NCBI GenBank assembly: GCA_021850605.1
Contig: JAJZLQ010000046.1
Span: forward strand, 1 to 64,000
Direction of reading: 5' to 3'
DNA from: Actinomycetes bacterium
GTDB taxonomy: Bacteria > Actinomycetota > Acidimicrobiia > Acidimicrobiales > Acidimicrobiaceae
DNA: 64,000 nucleotides
The notes under the pieces are model-generated. The model was not told the origin of the DNA, made no database searches, and saw only the letters and a program-made list of their open reading frames with translations. Positions 1 through 10,200 of this stretch are shown here, one piece after another. The position numbers and the translations under genes were made by a program. Every line of letters starts with the position of its first letter. The first letter of the stretch is position 1.

Positions 1-1377
1 ACTCGGCCACCAGTCGTCACGACTTACGGCCTAGCACACCGGACCGCGGAGGTCGACCCAGGGTGGAGGAACCCGACCGGGGCAGCAATGCGGTTCGTGC
101 CCGACGAAGGCACCTTTAAAGTCCACCTGGCATCAAGCCGACCTAGGGGTGTGGGAATCGACCTGGTCATAGTCGCGGACGAACGCACGAGCAGCAACGA
201 CTTCATCCGCCTCGCCCAATTGTCATCGGGAGCCGGCCAGCTGCTGGCATCGATCGGCTGCATCGCCTTGGATCAACGCGCGGCCGCACTCTGGTCCGCC
301 GTTCGAGAATCCCCGTTCTTACAAGGCCGTGTCCCCGCCCGCGCGGGGGACGGCGCGACCGATGCCGGAGAGGAGCTGGCGGCTGCGGTCGAAGCCGGCT
401 CAGCCTCATACATCGTCATCTCCGCACTTCACAATGTGGAGCTGACCCACCTGCTGGTCACGGCGGTTACCGCCGCCGAGCATCACGGCGTCTCGTTGTC
501 GGCATTCCCCCTGGGGGACGGGGGCGAACTTAGCCTTATGCTGCCGCGCGACAGGTGGGCACCTCCCCCGGGCGGGGCAAGCGCGCCAAGTGCCCGATCG
601 CTGGTGGAATCGGTTGCAGCACACCTTCTGGCTCTCGGCCCACCGGCGGCGGAGGCCGAAGTAACCAAGATCTGGGTGGTGGATAGGCGGACCGACGAGC
701 GCCCCGGCGCCACACGGCAGCCCGGTCTCGCGCCCGTCCTGACCGTGGTCATCCCGACGCTCGACGCGTCCTCGGAGCGGACCTGCCGCCTGCTGGACTC
801 CCTACGCAGCCACACGACGGTGCCTTTCCAGGTGGTCCTGGTCGACAACGGAAACTCCCCGCAGGGGTTCACCGCTCCGGTCAACACCGCGCTGGGGGCG
901 GCACGCACCCGGTACATCGCCATCGTCAACGATGACGTTCTGGTGCAGGAGGGGTGGTGGCAGCCGCTCCAGGACGCCCTCGATGCCGGAAGTGCCCTGG
1001 TCTTCCCGCACACCCTGGAATACACGCGGCCCGACTTTTCCGCCTGGTGCTTTGCCATGGCGCGCTCGACGCTGGAGGAGCTCTCCCTGCCGTCGGGAGA
1101 GTTCTTCGACCCGGCTTTCACCATCTGGTTTCAGGACACCGACCTCTACCTGCGCCTGAAAGAACGTGGCCAGGCGCCCCGGTATGTTCCGGACAGCCGG
1201 ATCTCTCACATCCCCTCGACAACGGTGGCCAGCGACGATCCGATACTGAAGCCGTGGATACGCGCACAGACCATCGCCGACCGGGATCGTTTTGTCGGCA
1301 AGTGGGGGCCGGGTGTACTGGCCGCCGTCGGCTTCGTCGATGCTCTCGACCCCCACCAGGCGAAGGAGCCGCTGTGA
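1..1377 (+). CDS. family 2 glycosyltransferase, 5' end probably outside window
   Basis: The C-terminal half is a GT-A fold glycosyltransferase of family 2. It has the nucleotide-binding opening TVVIPTLDAS, a DxD-type metal site in IVNDDVLV, and a late FQDTDLYLRL acidic motif before a basic helix. The first 200 or so residues match no family I recognise. An ATG at 88 could start a 429-residue protein, but it has only a weak ribosome site. The frame stays open to base 1 with coding-like third positions, so the true start may lie upstream. It sits just ahead of a second glycosyltransferase-like gene and a methyltransferase, which suggests a role in extracellular polysaccharide or glycoprotein assembly. 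The sugar donor and acceptor cannot be read from sequence. Confidence 0.8.
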   Translation, partial: TRPPVVTTYGLAHRTAEVDPGWRNPTGAAMRFVPDEGTFKVHLASSRPRGVGIDLVIVADERTSSNDFIRLAQLSSGAGQLLASIGCIALDQRAAALWSAVRESPFLQGRVPARAGDGATDAGEELAAAVEAGSASYIVISALHNVELTHLLVTAVTAAEHHGVSLSAFPLGDGGELSLMLPRDRWAPPPGGASAPSARSLVESVAAHLLALGPPAAEAEVTKIWVVDRRTDERPGATRQPGLAPVLTVVIPTLDASSERTCRLLDSLRSHTTVPFQVVLVDNGNSPQGFTAPVNTALGAARTRYIAIVNDDVLVQEGWWQPLQDALDAGSALVFPHTLEYTRPDFSAWCFAMARSTLEELSLPSGEFFDPAFTIWFQDTDLYLRLKERGQAPRYVPDSRISHIPSTTVASDDPILKPWIRAQTIADRDRFVGKWGPGVLAAVGFVDALDPHQAKEPL

Positions 1378-1430
1378 CCGTCCCCGCCATGGCGGCGCCG
1401 CTACGACTTTCCCCGACGGGGGAGTGAAAC

Positions 1431-2075
1431 TTGTTCGCCTTCGGAATCTGCATCGGCAACGAGGAAAAATACCGGAGCTACGCGCGACCTGGCCTCGAAA
1501 GGACCGTGCGTCCTGGCGACCTGGTGATCGAGTTGCGCCACCAGACATCGATACATTCCGCCTACAACAAAGTCCTGAACCACGTCCGCGGTCTGCCGGG
1601 CCTGGAATCCCTGGTGCTTTTGCATGAGGACCTGCAAATCTCCGACCGGCACTTCCGTTACAAGGTGGCCGGGGCGATGCAGGACCCCTCCGTGGGGGTC
1701 GCCGGGGCAATTGGCGCCGTCAACGTCACCTCGCTTGCCTGGTGGGAAGGCGAGATCCGCGGCGCTTTGGCCGAGTCGCGCTTCCGCGTGGAAGGCAACC
1801 TCGCCGAGAGGGAGGTTGAAACCCTGGACGGAGCGCTGCTTTGCCTCTCTCCGTGGGTGGTCAGGAACCACCGCTTCGACGAGGCCTACCAGGGATTCCA
1901 CGGCTACGACGCAGACCTCTGCTTCTCGGTGCGCGCGACGGGCAGAAGAGTCGTGGTCGCAAGCCTCGAACTCTTCCACCACACCAAGGGGGGTTATGGC
2001 GACATGCGCTCCTATTCCTCGAACGACCGCATCTTCCGCCAGAAGTGGATTCGCACCCCACAGCCGTCCGCCTAA
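1431..2075 (+). CDS. glycosyltransferase-like protein
   Basis: This 214-residue protein resembles short GT2-like glycosyltransferases. It opens with FGICIGNEEKY, has LLHEDLQISD in the place of the metal-binding DxD region, and has GYDADLCF, comparable to the acidic acceptor-side motif of the upstream gene. The start is a TTG about 50 bases after the preceding stop, with a weak purine-rich site before it. Same strand and tight spacing with its neighbours suggest one polysaccharide-modification operon. It is shorter than typical GT2 enzymes and its substrate is unknown. Confidence 0.7.
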   Translation: MFAFGICIGNEEKYRSYARPGLERTVRPGDLVIELRHQTSIHSAYNKVLNHVRGLPGLESLVLLHEDLQISDRHFRYKVAGAMQDPSVGVAGAIGAVNVTSLAWWEGEIRGALAESRFRVEGNLAEREVETLDGALLCLSPWVVRNHRFDEAYQGFHGYDADLCFSVRATGRRVVVASLELFHHTKGGYGDMRSYSSNDRIFRQKWIRTPQPSA

Positions 2076-2132
2076 GCGCCGCGGATCGGGCGGTCCCGCT
2101 CGCAGCCGCCACCACGAAATGGAGCTGAGAAA

Positions 2133-2843
2133 ATGTCGTCCACCCCAACCCCGTCCAGATTGACTTCGGTGGACGCGTCCTATTACCAGAACGCGCGGCC
2201 CGAAATAGTCGAGCTGGTCCCCTTCTCGGCCAAGCGGGTCCTCGAGCTCGGTTGCGGCGAAGGGCGCACCGGAGCTGCGATAAAGCACCGCCAAGGAGCC
2301 TCCGTCACCGGGGTCGAACTGGAGCCGGCGGTGGCGTGTATCGCCTCCGAGGTGCTCGACGAAGTGCAACAAGCCGATCTCGATGACTTCGACTTCCCGT
2401 GGGGGGACGCGTACTTCGACTGCGTCGTCGCGGCTGACGTCCTCGAACATCTTCGGGATCCCTGGCGAGTGCTCAAGCAGGCGCACCGGCTGCTCTCACG
2501 GTACGGAGTGATCGTCGTGGGCGTCCCAAACGCCGGCTCCGTCGAGATCATCTCCGGCCTGATACAGGGCCGCTTCGACTACCAGGATGCGGGCCTGCTG
2601 GACAGGACACACCTTCGCTTTTTCACTCGCGCCACCTTCACTGAGGCGCTCGTGGACGCCGGATTCGTTCTGGCCAGGGCAAAGTCGATATTCGCGGCGC
2701 CCTCGGTGGAGCAGGGCCTGGTCAGCAGTCCCGCTCGCGGGACGCTGGACATCGGGGGAGCCGCGATTCGCTACGAGAGCGCCGAACAGCTGCGGGACCT
2801 ACTCACCTACCAGTGGGTCTTGGTCGGGATCAAAATGGATTAA
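2133..2843 (+). CDS. class I SAM-dependent methyltransferase
   Basis: A 236-residue Rossmann-type methyltransferase. Motif I is VLELGCGEGRTG (about residues 30-41), the acidic motif II follows in TGVELEP, and the motif IV region reads DCVVAADVLEHL. A GGAG ribosome site precedes the ATG at 2133. Proteins of this type next to glycosyltransferases usually O-methylate sugars or act in sugar-nucleotide biosynthesis. The target here is inferred only from context. It is the last gene of the leftward-extending polysaccharide cluster and is convergent with the protease gene that follows. Confidence 0.82.
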   Translation: MSSTPTPSRLTSVDASYYQNARPEIVELVPFSAKRVLELGCGEGRTGAAIKHRQGASVTGVELEPAVACIASEVLDEVQQADLDDFDFPWGDAYFDCVVAADVLEHLRDPWRVLKQAHRLLSRYGVIVVGVPNAGSVEIISGLIQGRFDYQDAGLLDRTHLRFFTRATFTEALVDAGFVLARAKSIFAAPSVEQGLVSSPARGTLDIGGAAIRYESAEQLRDLLTYQWVLVGIKMD

Positions 2844-2966
2844 GCGGTGTCGGGCCGGGGATGACGAGGACACGCACGCACCGCACCCGGCAAAGTGAAA
2901 GGTCCCGGCCTGGAATTTCAGCGCCGGTACGGCCCTGAGCCTTCGCGCCGATGCGAGAAACGCCTC

Positions 2967-4181
2967 TTAGGCGGCGCAGGCACCGGTAGAAACGGCAGCA
3001 GTCGAGTTCTGAGCGGCGCTGATCTGCTGGGCGACTGCGGGCATGGCCAGAGCGAAGCCAACGTCGGGATTGGTGGTCGAACGAGAGAAGACCACGCCGA
3101 TCACGTTGCCTTGTAGGTCGACCAGAGGACCTCCCGAGTTGCCCGGGCGGACAATGGCCGCGATCTCGTAGACCAGCCGTGTGGTAACCCCTTGGTTGTA
3201 GATGTCACGGCCCTGCGCCTCGAAGGCGTCCATCACGCCGGCGGAGCTCGACGTGAGGGGGCCGCCGCCGGGATAACCCAGCACCACGCCCATTTCGCCA
3301 CGAGTCTTGACCGCCGTATCCACGGTCAGGGGCTTCTCGTACATCCCGCCCGCCCTCAGGATCGCGATGTCCAGCTCGGGATTGAACAGCACCACGGTGG
3401 CCGGGTGCTGGCCCGAGGCGTCGAAAATGGAGATGTTGTGGGTTCCCGCGACCACGTGGGCGTTGGTGACCACCTCCCCGGGAGCGACAACGAAGCCCGA
3501 CCCCTCCTGGATCTGGCCGCAACCAATGCCCTCGATCTTGACCACACTCGGTGCAACCCTGGAGACCACCGCCGCCACCTGGGCGGCCGAAGGCAGCGGT
3601 ACCGGCCCGGAGATGCTTGGCGGCAGTGTAGCGAAGACCGAGGGGAAGCCCTCGGAGCTGATGAAGCTCTCGATCCGGGAGAAAACCGCGGGGGTGGGGG
3701 GCATCACCTTGGAGAGCGTCTTTACGATCTTCGAGCTCGCCACCTGCGACGAAATGCCGGCAAGGGGCAGGTTGGCCACGACGGAGCCGATCAGCCAAAT
3801 GGCCAGGAGGGTGGCGACCACCGCGACAACGCTTCCCACCCCGGAGTCGACGCCACCCAGCTGATACTTGGTCAGCTTGGCGCCAAGCCGGTTCCCCAGC
3901 TGACGGCCGAACCCTCCGACAAGTGAAGCCGCGCCAAAAACCACGAAGAGCAGGACGACCGTACGCCAAAAGGAGGTGGCGGGAATCAAAGAGGCAATCG
4001 CGGGTGCAATCAACGCCCCGAGGAACATGCCCAGCCAAAAGCCACCGTAGGAGCCGAGCTGAACCGTGGCGCCGAGTTGCGCGCCGCGCACCGCCGCATA
4101 GCCGACACCGACGAGTATCAGCAGGTCCACCCAGTTGAAACCGGCGATGGCGACCGCCGCCAAAAGGTGAAGTCCGGTCAA
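2967..4181 (-). CDS. marP: MarP-like membrane-anchored periplasmic serine protease
   Basis: The N-terminal 150 residues carry about four hydrophobic helices of the CvpA/colicin V production type. A chymotrypsin-like protease domain follows from about residue 200. The catalytic triad is visible: His242 in TNAHVVAG, Asp271 in NPELDIAIL and Ser349 in RPGNSGGPL. Cys221 and Cys402 sit where the mycobacterial MarP disulfide lies. In Mycobacterium, MarP is needed for acid and oxidative stress resistance and acts in the periplasm. The reading frame begins with TTG; the exact start is uncertain, since several TTG and GTG codons lie before the first helix. It is convergent with the methyltransferase gene. 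Confidence 0.88.
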   Translation of the reverse strand: MTGLHLLAAVAIAGFNWVDLLILVGVGYAAVRGAQLGATVQLGSYGGFWLGMFLGALIAPAIASLIPATSFWRTVVLLFVVFGAASLVGGFGRQLGNRLGAKLTKYQLGGVDSGVGSVVAVVATLLAIWLIGSVVANLPLAGISSQVASSKIVKTLSKVMPPTPAVFSRIESFISSEGFPSVFATLPPSISGPVPLPSAAQVAAVVSRVAPSVVKIEGIGCGQIQEGSGFVVAPGEVVTNAHVVAGTHNISIFDASGQHPATVVLFNPELDIAILRAGGMYEKPLTVDTAVKTRGEMGVVLGYPGGGPLTSSSAGVMDAFEAQGRDIYNQGVTTRLVYEIAAIVRPGNSGGPLVDLQGNVIGVVFSRSTTNPDVGFALAMPAVAQQISAAQNSTAAVSTGACAA

Positions 4182-4276
4182 ACCGGCACCCTGGGCTGGG
4201 AAGGTTTCTTCGGCGGCACGTCGATCATTCTAAGGGCGACGCACTCTCGGCTTGCGAATTCGCAAGATAATGAGGG

Positions 4277-5977
4277 TCACTCCGCCACGAGCTCCAACTG
4301 GCTCTCGATCTGATCGCGATCCATCGGATGCCCGAGGTGGAATCCCTGGACCTTGTCTATGCCCAATTTCCGCATCAATCTGATCTGGCCGGCCTTCTCC
4401 ACTCCGATGCCGACGACCTCGGCCTTCAGCGAATGCGCGAGCTCGACCAGGCCGGAAAGCACGCCCCATGAGCGGGAGTTCTCCTCCAGCCCGAGGACCA
4501 TGGCCCTACCCAGCTTGACCTGGGAGACGTCGTACCGGGAGAAAACCGCCAGGGCACTGGCCCCTGAGCCGAACTCGTCCACGCTGAGGGCGATGCCCGC
4601 GGCGCCGATGCGGGCCACGGAGTCGTGACAGGTGCAGTCGAGATCGGGATGGATGTCGGAAAGTTCCACGTACACCGAGCCTTGCAGAAGCTCGAGAGCC
4701 TGGACCCTTTCGATGAGGGCGTTGGTCACCTCGGGCTCGTCCAACTCGTCGCCGGTGAGGTTTATATTGAGTGCGAGGCCGGAGTTGGGATAGGTCCTCA
4801 GCCAGCCGGCAAGAGCATCGAGCGCGCTGGAGATTACGAAGGTCCCCACCCTGGGGAGCCTGCCGATCTCTTTGGCTACTTGCATGAACTCGGCCGGGAA
4901 GAGCATTCCGCGGTCGGGATGGCGCATGCGAACCAGAGCCTCCACCCCTCCTATCCGACCGTTGTCGAGCGAGTAGATAGGTTGGAAGAGAAGTGCGAGG
5001 TCTTCGGAGTCGACGGCACGTCGCACCTCGTTCTCGAAAGTCTTGCGCGTACGGGCGTCCCTGGCGGACTCCATGTTCGAATAGAACTCAACCTTGGCCG
5101 GCCCACGCGACTTGGCACGCTCCTTGGCCGCCATTGCATGGGAGATGGCCTCGTGCGCATCGAGCCCCGCGTCGGAGAGAAGTGCCACTCCGATACTGGC
5201 GGTGACAACCACCTCCTCGCCTTCGGGCGCGACAACCGGGCTGTCCAGGACTTCCGCTGCGTCCTGGTCGGCAATTCCCGCGGCCAGGATTCCAAAACGG
5301 TCGATCTCCAGGTGAACCAGAATCTGGTCCGCGCCCAGGGAGTCCTCCAGGCGGTGACCCACCACCTTGAGAACCGCGCCGGCCCCGCCGGAGCCGATCG
5401 CCCGCTCGATGACACTGAAGCGGTCCACATCCACGACGATCAACGCCGCACCGGGAACGTCCCGTCCAAGCCTTGGACGGAGGAGCTCGTACTCGTGAAG
5501 CAGGTAGTCGCGCTGGCGCAACATCGTTACCGGGTCGAATCCAAACTCCTCGGGGGCCACCTCCTCCTGGTAGACCTGGTAATTAGGCTGCTCCGCACTC
5601 GGATCCGCCTGCGCGCCATCCCAGGTGACGTAGTCGTCCATGGGTTCCAGCGCTACCAGGAAGCTGTCAGGGTCTTCGGTTGATGCATGAATCAGGGCAC
5701 GGACCCGTACGTAGGATCCGCCTCCCTCCATCAAGCGCACTTCAACCTGGGTTGCCTCGTTTTCGTCGAAGAAAGTCTGCAACGCCGCCTCGAAGAGCTC
5801 GACGTCCGAGGGATGCACCACCACAGCCAGGTCAAGATTGTCCAGCTCGTTGGGTCCGTAGCCGAGTAGAGCGGCGAAGCCTTGGCTAGTGGCGTTCACG
5901 CGCCTTCCCGCGCGCGCGAGGGAGACCGTCGCCTCCCCGGATCCAACTCCAGCGTCCACTTCGATGTCGGTCTTCAT
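4277..5977 (-). CDS. PAS-GGDEF-EAL domain protein with degenerate catalytic motifs
   Basis: A 566-residue cyclic-di-GMP family protein without membrane segments. A PAS domain spans about residues 15-120, a GGDEF-like domain about 155-280 and an EAL-like domain about 300-560. The GGDEF signature is replaced by EIDRFGIL, so cyclase activity is unlikely. The EAL motif itself is kept (VEALVRMRHP), but the usual DDFG reads VDEFG, the KxD lysine region reads VKLGR, and the AEGVE region reads GIGVE. Phosphodiesterase activity is therefore doubtful, and a ligand-binding effector role is possible. I chose ATG 5977 because GGAGGGG lies 7-8 bases upstream; an in-frame start 12 codons earlier lacks this. 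Confidence 0.87.
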   Translation of the reverse strand: MKTDIEVDAGVGSGEATVSLARAGRRVNATSQGFAALLGYGPNELDNLDLAVVVHPSDVELFEAALQTFFDENEATQVEVRLMEGGGSYVRVRALIHASTEDPDSFLVALEPMDDYVTWDGAQADPSAEQPNYQVYQEEVAPEEFGFDPVTMLRQRDYLLHEYELLRPRLGRDVPGAALIVVDVDRFSVIERAIGSGGAGAVLKVVGHRLEDSLGADQILVHLEIDRFGILAAGIADQDAAEVLDSPVVAPEGEEVVVTASIGVALLSDAGLDAHEAISHAMAAKERAKSRGPAKVEFYSNMESARDARTRKTFENEVRRAVDSEDLALLFQPIYSLDNGRIGGVEALVRMRHPDRGMLFPAEFMQVAKEIGRLPRVGTFVISSALDALAGWLRTYPNSGLALNINLTGDELDEPEVTNALIERVQALELLQGSVYVELSDIHPDLDCTCHDSVARIGAAGIALSVDEFGSGASALAVFSRYDVSQVKLGRAMVLGLEENSRSWGVLSGLVELAHSLKAEVVGIGVEKAGQIRLMRKLGIDKVQGFHLGHPMDRDQIESQLELVAE

Positions 5978-6171
5978 CAGCAAGCCCCTCCGGCAACCAT
6001 GGCGTCGTCGCACGCCGATGAGCCGCTAAACGTCCACCAAACACGCCGGGTTCCGGCCCGGCAGGGCAGCTAAGCACCTCGGCGCGCTGGCTTAGATACG
6101 GTATCGACAACTTCGCCAGCAAATATGAGAGAAATTTGGGGCCATACCAGCTGTTCGAGCGGCCCGGACGT

Positions 6172-6609
6172 TCAGCCCGGCTCCTCCACGGGGAACGGAC
6201 AAAGCTCGTCGAGCAGGGCGGAGACATCCTCTTCCACCTGATAAAGGAAGGCTCGCTTGGCAACCCGGCCATCGGCCCCGACCGCCACGAAAGCACGCCG
6301 GGCAACGAATCCGTAGCGCTCCCGCCCTGGCCTGGCCACCCCGTAGGCGCGGGCCAGGTAGCCGGATGCATCGCCGAGCACCTCCACCCCGAGGGTCTCC
6401 AGGTCCGGCATGCCGCCGGTGAGGGCCCCCTCGACTACCACCACCAGCGAGTACCCCGATGCCCGCCAACGAGTGACGCTCGCCGCCAGCGCTTTGCGTT
6501 CCAGCCTGTCGGCGGGTGAACCCGGTTCGAGAAGCCAGAAAACGGCCCAGGGCAAAGGCGAAGCCGGCGTCGGGCCACTGGCCCCCACTGCGCGCGTGGG
6601 AGGGTGCAT
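6172..6609 (-). CDS. thioredoxin-fold, peroxiredoxin-like protein lacking cysteines
   Basis: The 145-residue product has the order of an AhpC/TSA fold: a hydrophobic strand (WAVFWLLEPGS), a middle strand SLVVVVEG, then VLGDASGYLARAYGV and a FVAVGADGRV strand. The peroxidatic cysteine would lie just after the first strand, and none is present there. Redox activity of the usual kind is therefore unlikely. The ATG at 6609 is the best internal start. The upstream region is shared divergently with the CopD-like gene. Assignment is by fold pattern only. Confidence 0.55.
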   Translation of the reverse strand: MHPPTRAVGASGPTPASPLPWAVFWLLEPGSPADRLERKALAASVTRWRASGYSLVVVVEGALTGGMPDLETLGVEVLGDASGYLARAYGVARPGRERYGFVARRAFVAVGADGRVAKRAFLYQVEEDVSALLDELCPFPVEEPG

Positions 6610-6692
6610 GCCTAAGATATATAGCCGCCGCTCGCTTGGGCGCACAAGCCGCCAGGAGATACGTCCTGGCTTCCGAAACGGAGTGTTTCTAG

Positions 6693-7097
6693 ATGCTGGC
6701 ATCCGCCTTGGACGGGATCAGGATCTCCATTCATGTTCTTGCAGCTGCGATCTGGGTGGGTGGCCAGTTCACACTGGCCGGCCTTGTCCCCGCGCTGCGC
6801 GGTGCCGGCGAAGGTGTGGCCAATGTGGCCGCCAAGGCGTTCGCCCGCCTGTCATGGCCCGCCTACGCCGTGCTGGTTCTCACCGGACTGTGGAACGTTG
6901 CCACTTTCCAAACCAGCCAGACCACGATGGCGTGGAAGGTCGTCCTCGGGGTGAAGATCGTGGTGGTCGCCCTTTCCGGCCTTTCCGCCTGGCTGCACAC
7001 CAAGGCCAAGACCCCTGCTCAGAACGCGGTTTGGGGTGCGATCTCCGGGACTTCCGCCGCCGCCGCGATGATCCTCGGAGTCTTTCTGGCCGGCTGA
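6693..7097 (+). CDS. CopD-like four-helix membrane protein
   Basis: A 134-residue integral membrane protein with about four hydrophobic segments. The first contains HVLAAAIWVGG, the histidine and WVGG motif typical of the CopD/DUF2269-type membrane family. The third contains WKVVLGVKIV, also common in that family. Some relatives take part in copper import or bind haem, but many have no known role. GGAG about nine bases before ATG 6693 supports the start. No copper gene lies nearby, so function stays open. Confidence 0.68.
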   Translation: MLASALDGIRISIHVLAAAIWVGGQFTLAGLVPALRGAGEGVANVAAKAFARLSWPAYAVLVLTGLWNVATFQTSQTTMAWKVVLGVKIVVVALSGLSAWLHTKAKTPAQNAVWGAISGTSAAAAMILGVFLAG

Positions 7098-7240
7098 CCA
7101 GATGGCCGGGGCCGGTCGCGGTCCATCTACGTGCGCCGGGTGCCACGGAGCCGCGTGGCGACACGCCGTGACGCCTGCGCCGTCTAATATCTAGGCACCC
7201 ATTGGGCCAACGACGTCCCAGCGGAACCATTGGAACCCGT

Positions 7241-10200
7241 ATGGCATTGGAGACTCGATTGGCTACTGGTGCATCTGCCCATCTTGGCAACACCCTGTAC
7301 CGCCCGGAATTCGAACACGACGCCTGTGGCGTCGCCTTCGTGGTGGACATCAAGGGGCGGCGGTCACATGGAATCGTCGAAAAGGGCCTCACCGCGCTGA
7401 TGAACCTCGAGCACCGCGGAGCCTCGGGCGCCGACCCGGACACCGGTGACGGTGCGGGGATCCTTATCCAGATTCCGGACGCCTTCCTCAGAGAGGTAGC
7501 CGGCTTCGACCTTCCCCGGGCGGGCCGTTACGCCTCCGGGCTGGCCTTCTTCGATCGGCACGGCGACACTACCTCGATAAAGAACGCCATCGCGGCCATT
7601 GCCAAGCAGGAAGCCATCGAGGTCATCGGCTGGCGCAAAGTCCCGGTCGACAACTCGACCTTGGGTGAGGGGTCGAGAGGCGCGGAACCGCACATCGAGC
7701 AACTCTTCATCGCCGCGGAAGGAAGGGCCCTAGAGGGGCTTGCCTTGGAGCGGCTGGCCTTCGTGCTGCGCAAGCGGATCGAACATGAGGTGGGCGGCGT
7801 CTACTTCCCGTCGCTTTCATCGCGCACCATCGTCTACAAGGGAATGCTCACCACGCCCCAGGTCAGCCAGTACTACTTGGACCTCTCCGACGAGCGCCTG
7901 GTCTCGGCACTGGCGCTGGTGCATTCCCGCTTCTCCACCAACACCTTCCCATCCTGGTCGCTGTCGCACCCCTACCGCCTGATCGCCCACAACGGCGAGA
8001 TAAACACCGTAAAGGGCAACCGCAACTGGATGCAGGCGCGTGAAAGCCTGCTCTCCTCGCACCTCTTCAGTGGCGATCTGGAGCGCATCTTCCCCATCTG
8101 CACACCGGGCGCTTCGGATTCCGCAAGCTTCGACGAGGTGCTGGAGCTTCTCCACCTGGGCGGACGGCCACTGCCTCACGCGGTCTTGATGATGATTCCC
8201 GAGGCGTGGGAAAACCACCGGCACATGCAGCCCGAGAAGCGAGCCTTCTACCAGTTCCACGCCTCGCTTATGGAGCCCTGGGACGGTCCGGCCTCGATCG
8301 CCTTCACGGACGGCACCCAGATCGGGGCGGTGCTCGACCGAAACGGGCTGCGCCCCTCCCGCTACTGGGTCACCAGCGACGGGCTGGTGGTGATGGCCTC
8401 CGAGGTGGGAGTGCTCGAAATCGAGCCGGAGCGGGTGGTCGCCCGCGGACGCCTGCAACCAGGCAAGATGTTCCTCGTCGACACGCTCGCGGGCCGGATC
8501 GTCGGTGACGACGAGATAAAGAGCCGCCTTGCCGCGGAGCACCCTTACCAGCAGTGGATCGACCAGAACCTTCTAACCCTCGAAGACCTGCCGCCGCGCC
8601 ACATGCTGGTCCCCCAGCACTCCAGCATCGTTTGGCAGCAGCGGCTCTTCGGCTACACCACCGAGGAGATGCGCATCATCGTCGCCCCCATGGCCAGGAC
8701 CGGCCAGGAACCCATCGGCTCGATGGGTTCGGACACGCCGGTTGCGGTCCTCTCGGAGCGCCCACGCATGCTGTACGACTACTTTGCCCAGCTCTTCGCC
8801 CAGGTGACCAACCCACCCCTGGATGCCATCCGGGAGGAGCTCGTGACCTCCATGGCGGGCACCATCGGGCCGGAGGGCAACCTGCTCGCCCCCGCAGCGA
8901 GCTCGGTGCGCCAGATACAGCTCCCCTACCCGGTAATCGACAACGACGAGCTTGCCAAGCTCATGTACGTTTCCGAACCGGGGGGAACACCGGACTTCTC
9001 CGCTGCGGTAATCGACGGACTCTACCCCGTCGATCAGGGAGGTGCCGGCATGGCTGCCGCCCTGGAGGCAATCCGCGCAGAAGTAAGTGAGCGTATTGCC
9101 CAGGGCGTGAACATCATCATCCTCTCCGACCGACACGCCGACAGGACCATGGCACCCATCCCGGCGCTGCTCTTGACCTCCGCGGTTCACCATCACCTGA
9201 TCCGCACCAAGAAGCGCACACAGGTGGCGTTGGTGGTGGAGACAGGCGAGGCACGCGAGGTTCACCACATGGCGCTCTTGATCGGGTTCGGAGCCGCTGC
9301 AATCAACCCTTACCTGATCTTCGATTCCATCGTGGATATGATCCGCGAAGGCGTACTTGAGGACGTCCCGCCACGCAAAGCGATCCACAACTACGTGAAG
9401 TCGGCGTGCAAGGGGGTGCTCAAGGTTATGTCCAAGATGGGCATATCCACGGTCGCGTCCTACACCGGCGCCCAGGTCTTCGAGGCGATCGGCCTGAAGA
9501 CGAGCTTCGTGGACGAGTACTTCACCGGTACACCGTCCAGGATCGAAGGCGTGGGGATAGAGGAGATCGCCACCGAGGTGGCTGCTCGACATCACCTGGC
9601 CTTCACCGAGCGGCAAGCGGAGCTCGCCCACCGCGAGCTCGAGGTCGGTGGCGAATACCAATGGCGGCGCGAAGGCGAGTACCACCTCTTTAACCCGGAG
9701 ACGGTCTTCAAGCTGCAGCATTCAACACGCAACCAGAGATTCGACGTCTTCTCCGATTACGCAGGACTCATCGACGACCAATCCAAGCGACTGGCCACGA
9801 TACGCGGGTTGATGAAGCTTCGCACAGGCGTGCGCCCCCCGGTGCCGATCGAGGAGGTCGAACCGGTCTCTGAAATCGTGAAGCGCTTCTCGACCGGGGC
9901 GATGAGCTACGGATCCATATCCAAGGAGGCACACGAGACCCTGGCCATAGCCATGAACCGTCTTGGCGCCAAGTCCAACACCGGCGAGGGTGGCGAGGAT
10001 CCCGATCGCTTCGTCCCCGACGAAAACGGCGATTCGCGCAGGTCGGCAATCAAGCAGGTCGCCTCCGGCCGGTTCGGAGTGACCAGCGAATACCTGGTGA
10101 ATGCCACCGACATCCAGATCAAGATGGCCCAGGGCGCCAAGCCGGGCGAGGGTGGGCAGCTACCCGGGGACAAGGTCTATCCCTGGATTGCCAAGACCCG

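Noticed and set aside
4625-5683. Long plus-strand open frame opposite the PAS-GGDEF-EAL gene
   Set aside because: It is the antisense of a well-supported gene; high GC gives long open frames opposite real genes, and its translation has no recognisable motifs.
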